Positions 15,575-18,530 of a stretch of 18,530 nt of DNA are shown here, piece after piece. The position numbers were made by a program, and so were the translations under genes. Every line of letters begins with the position of its first letter. Within the stretch, counting starts at the first letter, position 1. This stretch comes from Bremia lactucae (Eukaryota > Oomycota > Peronosporomycetes > Peronosporales > Peronosporaceae): NCBI RefSeq assembly GCF_004359215.1, contig NW_027152043.1:27153-45682 (forward strand), given 5' to 3'. Under the pieces are notes generated by a model that worked only from the letters and a program-made list of their open reading frames with translations, searched no databases and was not told the origin of the DNA.

Positions 15575-16200
15575 ATCAAATGTAGCGTTGCTAGCACATC
15601 GCCACACTGCCATCAGCGTTGTCAACGAGCTCAATACATAAAATGAATGCGCACTTGCCACTGCCATTATCTCGAATCGTTGCTTTAATTCGATCTTGGT
15701 GCGCGCTATGAGTGAAGCTGAGCCCCCCGTCACGAGTACAACACCCACGTAAATGAGCAATAAGACACATTGGCCATCCACATATTTGATGAAAAGGCAC
15801 GGGTCGTAAGCCGAAACTTGAAAGTTGATAGAGCGTACATACTCGTCGGATGCATCGTTCCATACAGGAAATGCTTGTTTAAGTCCGTAAATTGCTTTTT
15901 CCAGCTCAGGGCAATCGAAATCTCCATTAAGATCGACGCCTCCTGAAATCATGCAGTACACCTTTTGTTTCATCACGCCACATAGGAATGCCGTCATAAT
16001 GTCGAGCTGGTCGAAAGCCCATTCGCAGTTTCTTGCAATAAATCATAATGCGCAGCGCAACGTACTTGATCACGGGCGATAAGGTCTCCGTGTAGTCCAA
16101 GCCGTACTGCTTAAATCCTTTGGCAACTATTCGCGCCTTGTACTTCTCAACATATCCATCGGAACAGCGCATAATCTTAAATAATCGTTTCGTGCCAATA
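15575..16200 (-). pseudogene. Reverse transcriptase (family B), catalytic site mutated
   Basis: Starts with GYVEKYKARIVAKGFKQYGL and DYTETLSPVIKYVALRIM (from 16155 down). Then FDQLDIMTAFL, which keeps the first catalytic Asp, and GVDLNGDFDCPELEKAIYGL followed by KQAFPVW. Next comes VDGQCVLLLIYVGVVLVTGG at about 15785-15725. The YVDD box is YVGV, so both aspartates are lost. It ends with a shifted DGSVAMC and QRYI near 15590, the end of the palm region. The long open frame from 15997 down to 15482 continues by chance into antisense of copy B1. Confidence 0.85.
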
Positions 16201-16740
16201 GCTTGGCAGCTTTAAACACCCCGCGAAGACGCATTAACTCTAACTCGGAGTGAGTAGCGTTCCGCCAATGCACTTGATCGGCTCCACTGATTGCATCTTG
16301 TAACGTTGTTGGTTTTAAGAGATCACTAGCTTTACCGCATTGGCACTAGATCGCCAAAACGCCGGAGGAGTCGAGTCACCATTGTCATTTTCATGCATAT
16401 CATTATATTTTTTTGATAAGTCTGCGAAATTCCGCCTTGCGAAGTAGCTTTGAGCTTAAACTGTTGCTCGAACGCTTCTCAAATCACCAAGGGTAATTAC
16501 GCCCTGTGTTGGACGTAAAATCGCTACTTCTTGAGCGATTCGTGCACTTTCTAGCCTGATTGTAGTCCACTGGTACTGCTGCAACTTCATCATCAGTTTC
16601 AATACAATCAAAGTCAAAATTAAACTCGTCGCTTTCACCGCTCGAACCTGTTGTTGAAAGACATATACACGATTCGTCGAATGCAACATCACGACTTCTC
16701 ACCATTTGTCCCGCCTCAATATTGAACACACAATATGCCT
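16201..16740 (-). pseudogene. Integrase C-terminal extension and linker (family B)
   Basis: From 16740 down one frame reads AYCVFNIEAGQMVRSRDVAF and DESCICLSTTGSSGESDEFN. An acidic tract FDFDCIETDDE follows. It matches the post-integrase GYE..KAYRV-DIE-G region of copia polyproteins. Below 16450 comes a low-homology linker containing NDNGDSTPPAFWRSSANAV near 16390-16330, the segment that precedes RT. No enzyme domain is present. Confidence 0.7.
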
Positions 16741-17330
16741 TCAAAACTCTTCATAGCCCATAAAGATACCTGAACGCGACTTGAGGTCTCACTTAAGTCG
16801 TTTTCCTCCTCATGTCAAATGTATGCTTGGCACTCAAATACACACATGGGCTTTACGCTAGGTTTGGACTAGTTTAAAACTTCACACGGCCTCTTGCTTT
16901 CGACCTTGGCGACGGAAGTCGATTTTTAATGTAAGCTGCAGTCATTGCTGCTTCGCCCCAAAAGAATTTATTCAACTTGGCGTGATGCAGTAAGCTGCGA
17001 CGATCGTGACAATGGCACGCACTGCGCGCTCTGTTGCCCCGTTGGTCTGATGGGCATATGGATCAGTAGTCTGTTGCTCAATACCTTGATCGTCATAAAT
17101 ATCCTAGGCGAACTCGGGAGCTCCGTCGTGTCGAATAAATTAAACTCGCCTGTTGTGCTGCATGTGCACCTTAAGAATGTAGTTCTTCAAGCGCAGTATT
17201 CACTTTGTCGCCTGACACTAAGGCATAAGCTTTTTAAGCATTCACTTGCTTCATCCACGACAAGAAGCCGATACTTGCTGCCCCGAGAATTTTCTGCTTC
17301 ATGGGGCCGCAGATGTCGAAATAGCCTCGC
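16741..17330 (-). pseudogene. Integrase (family B), broken
   Basis: Frames from 17330 down give FDICGPMKQKIL with the first catalytic Asp, then MKQVNA and a stop. Lower frames give GAPEFA (second Asp region), DDQGIEQQTTDPYAHQTNGA, TERAVRAIVTI with the catalytic Glu, HHAKLNKFFWGEAAMTAAYI and KNRLPSPR. The C-terminus is seen as CQAYI near 16830. The catalytic residues survive, but at least six frame changes separate them. The opposite strand shows a 165-codon open frame (16945-17442) that is a shadow. Confidence 0.8.
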
Positions 17331-17890
17331 TTGTTACGATTGCTGGAAAACGCTTGTTGAACCATCTTGTCGAGTTGACCTTCCCGGCATACGCTTGGAC
17401 CAGCTGATTCGACTGGCACTTTTGCGTCCTTTATTATGCTGATGCTGATCATCTAGCGTGGCACAGTAGTCGAAACATGACCATTCGCACGTGGAGAGTC
17501 TCATTGTGTATTGCTGTTGCCATATTTGCTGTAAATTGCGGTGTGCGTGGCCAGCATAGTCCGTCTGCAAAGTCAGCGGTTGCCACCACTTGCTTTGACC
17601 TTTGCGTGCAATAGGAATACTTGCTCAATCAAACACGACTTCAAACTTGCCACAGTAATGTGCTCGGTACCGTCGAACAAAGTGACTCGCTGGCCAAAAT
17701 TTCCAATACCCTTAATTTCAGCTTTGTTGCCATAAACCACAGACAACAGACTTTCATCTTGCTTGTTCAGCGAATTTATAATATTGTTGCAGGTGTGATG
17801 CGTAGCTCTACTGCCAACCACCCATGTTCCACCGAAAGAGCAGGCGCTACACGATCGTAGTCGTCCTTGAAGCTGCTGTTCCGCCATTAG
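17331..17890 (-). pseudogene. Protease and GAG-pre-integrase (family B), active site lost
   Basis: From 17887 down: MAEQQLQGRLRS, then GTWVVGSRATHHTCNNI. In copy B1 the equivalent is VIDSGATHYTCNNI, so the catalytic Asp is Gly (codon at 17815-17813) and the following Gly is Arg. The rest reads KAEIKGIGNFGQRVTLFDGT. The pre-integrase part has WLR-like relics, LHVRMVMF with a frameshift at the His pair, and SVCREGQLDKMVQQAF, where the second Cys of CxxC is Gly. Both zinc binding and proteolysis are lost. Confidence 0.82.
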
Positions 17891-18190
17891 ACATTGTTTG
17901 CTTCGCGTCTACGATCCCTTTCGCTGCGTCGAGAACCCTCGGTTTCCGTCTTTCTGCTTGGTCCAGCATCTTTCTGCCGTGTGCCTCCAATTTTTCGCAG
18001 TAAGAGCACTGGCGAGTTCACGCTCACCGCCGAAAGCCTTGGACGTTTCGTCAGGCTTTACCGTCGCCATTTTCTCGCCTTATATGTTGTTATGCTTCTT
18101 CGTTAGCACTCTCACGACATCTCGCGCTACTCATCTTCAAATTGCTCACGAAATTTTTCGTAGCTCTTGTGGAGGCTGCGCAGGTTTTCA
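17891..18190 (-). pseudogene. Gag C-terminal half with broken zinc knuckle (family B)
   Basis: From 18190 down: LRSLHKSYEKFREQFE, NLKMSSA, RDVVRVLT, then GEKMATVKPDETSKAFGGER. The zinc knuckle starts CSYC near 18005 and ends HTAERCW in another frame; a one-base shift lies between the Cys pair and the His. KQKDGNRG follows. Copy B1 has three units of the LEMxSAELR motif here, copy B2 only one. The N-terminal half of gag is missing. Confidence 0.78.
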
Positions 18191-18530
18191 AACATAAATA
18201 ATCGAACGGGTACGGGTTTAGAGAGATTTATGAAAATAAGAAAAATATTTTGAAATTGGTGTTTTGTTATTATATTACAGTAAGAATCCCGGAAAACACA
18301 AGAATTGATACGAAACGAAGATTTGCTTCTTATAGCATAGATCATATTTTGCATCACTTTGCGTATAATTGGGTTATAGGATATTTGATCGTTATAAGGT
18401 AAAGATTCTATTGTCAAAATACGAAATATATTGCTCATTAAGTCAAGAAAGTTGGATAAACGGCTTGATAACGAGAAGAATTATGAATTCAAATTTGAAT
18501 ATAAGTATGAATGAAACCAAATTAAAAAAA
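18191..18530. other. AT-rich tail, nothing recognisable
   Basis: Base composition changes sharply to AT-rich at about 18190, and retroelement homology stops. There are many short runs of A and T and a terminal ATTAAAAAAA. Six-frame reading gives no domain I recognise. A minus-strand open frame (18438 down) is uniform low-complexity sequence that enters the gag relic in the wrong frame. It could be host intergenic DNA or a different element. Confidence 0.6.

Larger units (their letters stand above)
15575..18190 (-). mobile_element. Degenerate copia copy B2, minus strand
   Basis: Read from 18190 to 15575: gag C-terminal half with zinc knuckle, protease, GAG-pre-integrase, integrase, linker, RT up to just after the catalytic site. 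It is the same family as B1, since 17240-18110 is homologous to 14320-15300 and 16740-16900 to 15420-15570 in reverse complement. RNase H and both LTRs are absent. The right end at about 18190 meets AT-rich unassigned DNA. Confidence 0.82.

Noticed and set aside
15482..15997. Single 171-codon RT frame running past the family B junction
   Set aside because: The first two thirds are true RT, but the C-terminal part is a fused out-of-frame tail and antisense of copy B1, so it is not an intact protein.
16945..17442. 165-codon open frame on the plus strand
   Set aside because: It is antisense to the family B integrase remnant on the minus strand. It has no recognisable domain and no start context.
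18127..18438. 103-codon minus-strand open frame ending in a gag-like stretch
   Set aside because: Only the last 20 or so codons are gag-like, and they leave the gag frame at once. The rest is AT-rich chance coding.
1..18530. RxLR/Crinkler effector genes, tRNA or rRNA genes, CRISPR arrays, bacterial-type operons
   Set aside because: I looked for signal-peptide-plus-RxLR frames, tRNA cloverleaf elements and regular short repeats on both strands and saw none. The window is eukaryotic retroelement sequence.

Overview
The window is a retrotransposon graveyard, and I found no intact host gene in it. Nearly every stretch from base 1 to about 18190 can be assigned to a decayed LTR retrotransposon. 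The pieces come from at least two Ty1/copia families (called family A and family B here) and one Ty3/gypsy element. All are broken by frameshifts, stops, deletions, duplications and inversions. The wording of the gag, integrase and reverse transcriptase (RT) remnants resembles retroelements I associate with Phytophthora and downy mildews, so the source is probably an oomycete (Peronosporales). That is recognition from memory and was not searched.

Layout. Bases 1-2760 hold a minus-strand family A copy (protease to RNase H, running off the left edge). Bases 2790-3600 are the RNase H end of a plus-strand family A copy, which runs straight into an LTR at 3601-3830. The same LTR begins a nearly full-length plus-strand family A element (3601-7665), with gag, integrase, RT, RNase H and a diverged 3' LTR. 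Bases 7667-7988 are two further tandem LTR fragments. Bases 7864-9891 and 9893-11916 are two copies of a 2.03 kb block, in direct tandem and separated by a single N at 9892. Each copy carries a minus-strand family A RT-RNase H-LTR-leader segment. Bases 11917-12490 are a family A integrase piece in the opposite orientation. Bases 12491-13614 are a Ty3/gypsy gag-protease remnant. Bases 13615-15570 (plus) and 15575-18190 (minus) are two family B copia copies pointing at each other, which makes a large imperfect inverted repeat. Bases 18190-18530 are AT-rich with nothing recognisable.

How the parts work together: no copy can be autonomous. Missing or altered catalytic residues are seen in protease (family B minus copy, gypsy), integrase and RT (all copies that reach the YxDD site). 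What remains of possible function is at the nucleic acid level. The LTRs carry repeated perfect TGACGTCA octamers and CCAAT-type boxes. The primer-binding sites look complementary to an initiator tRNA-Met anticodon arm, as in Drosophila copia. The opposing orientations could give double-stranded RNA if transcribed. The most distinctive small-scale signals are a perfect 22-bp-arm palindrome at 292-343 that sister copies lack, a quasi-palindrome that became perfect at 8983-9002, a 241-bp tandem duplication inside integrase, and a 48-bp triplicated gag motif.

Boundaries of pseudogene domains are approximate, because reading frames change many times within each.
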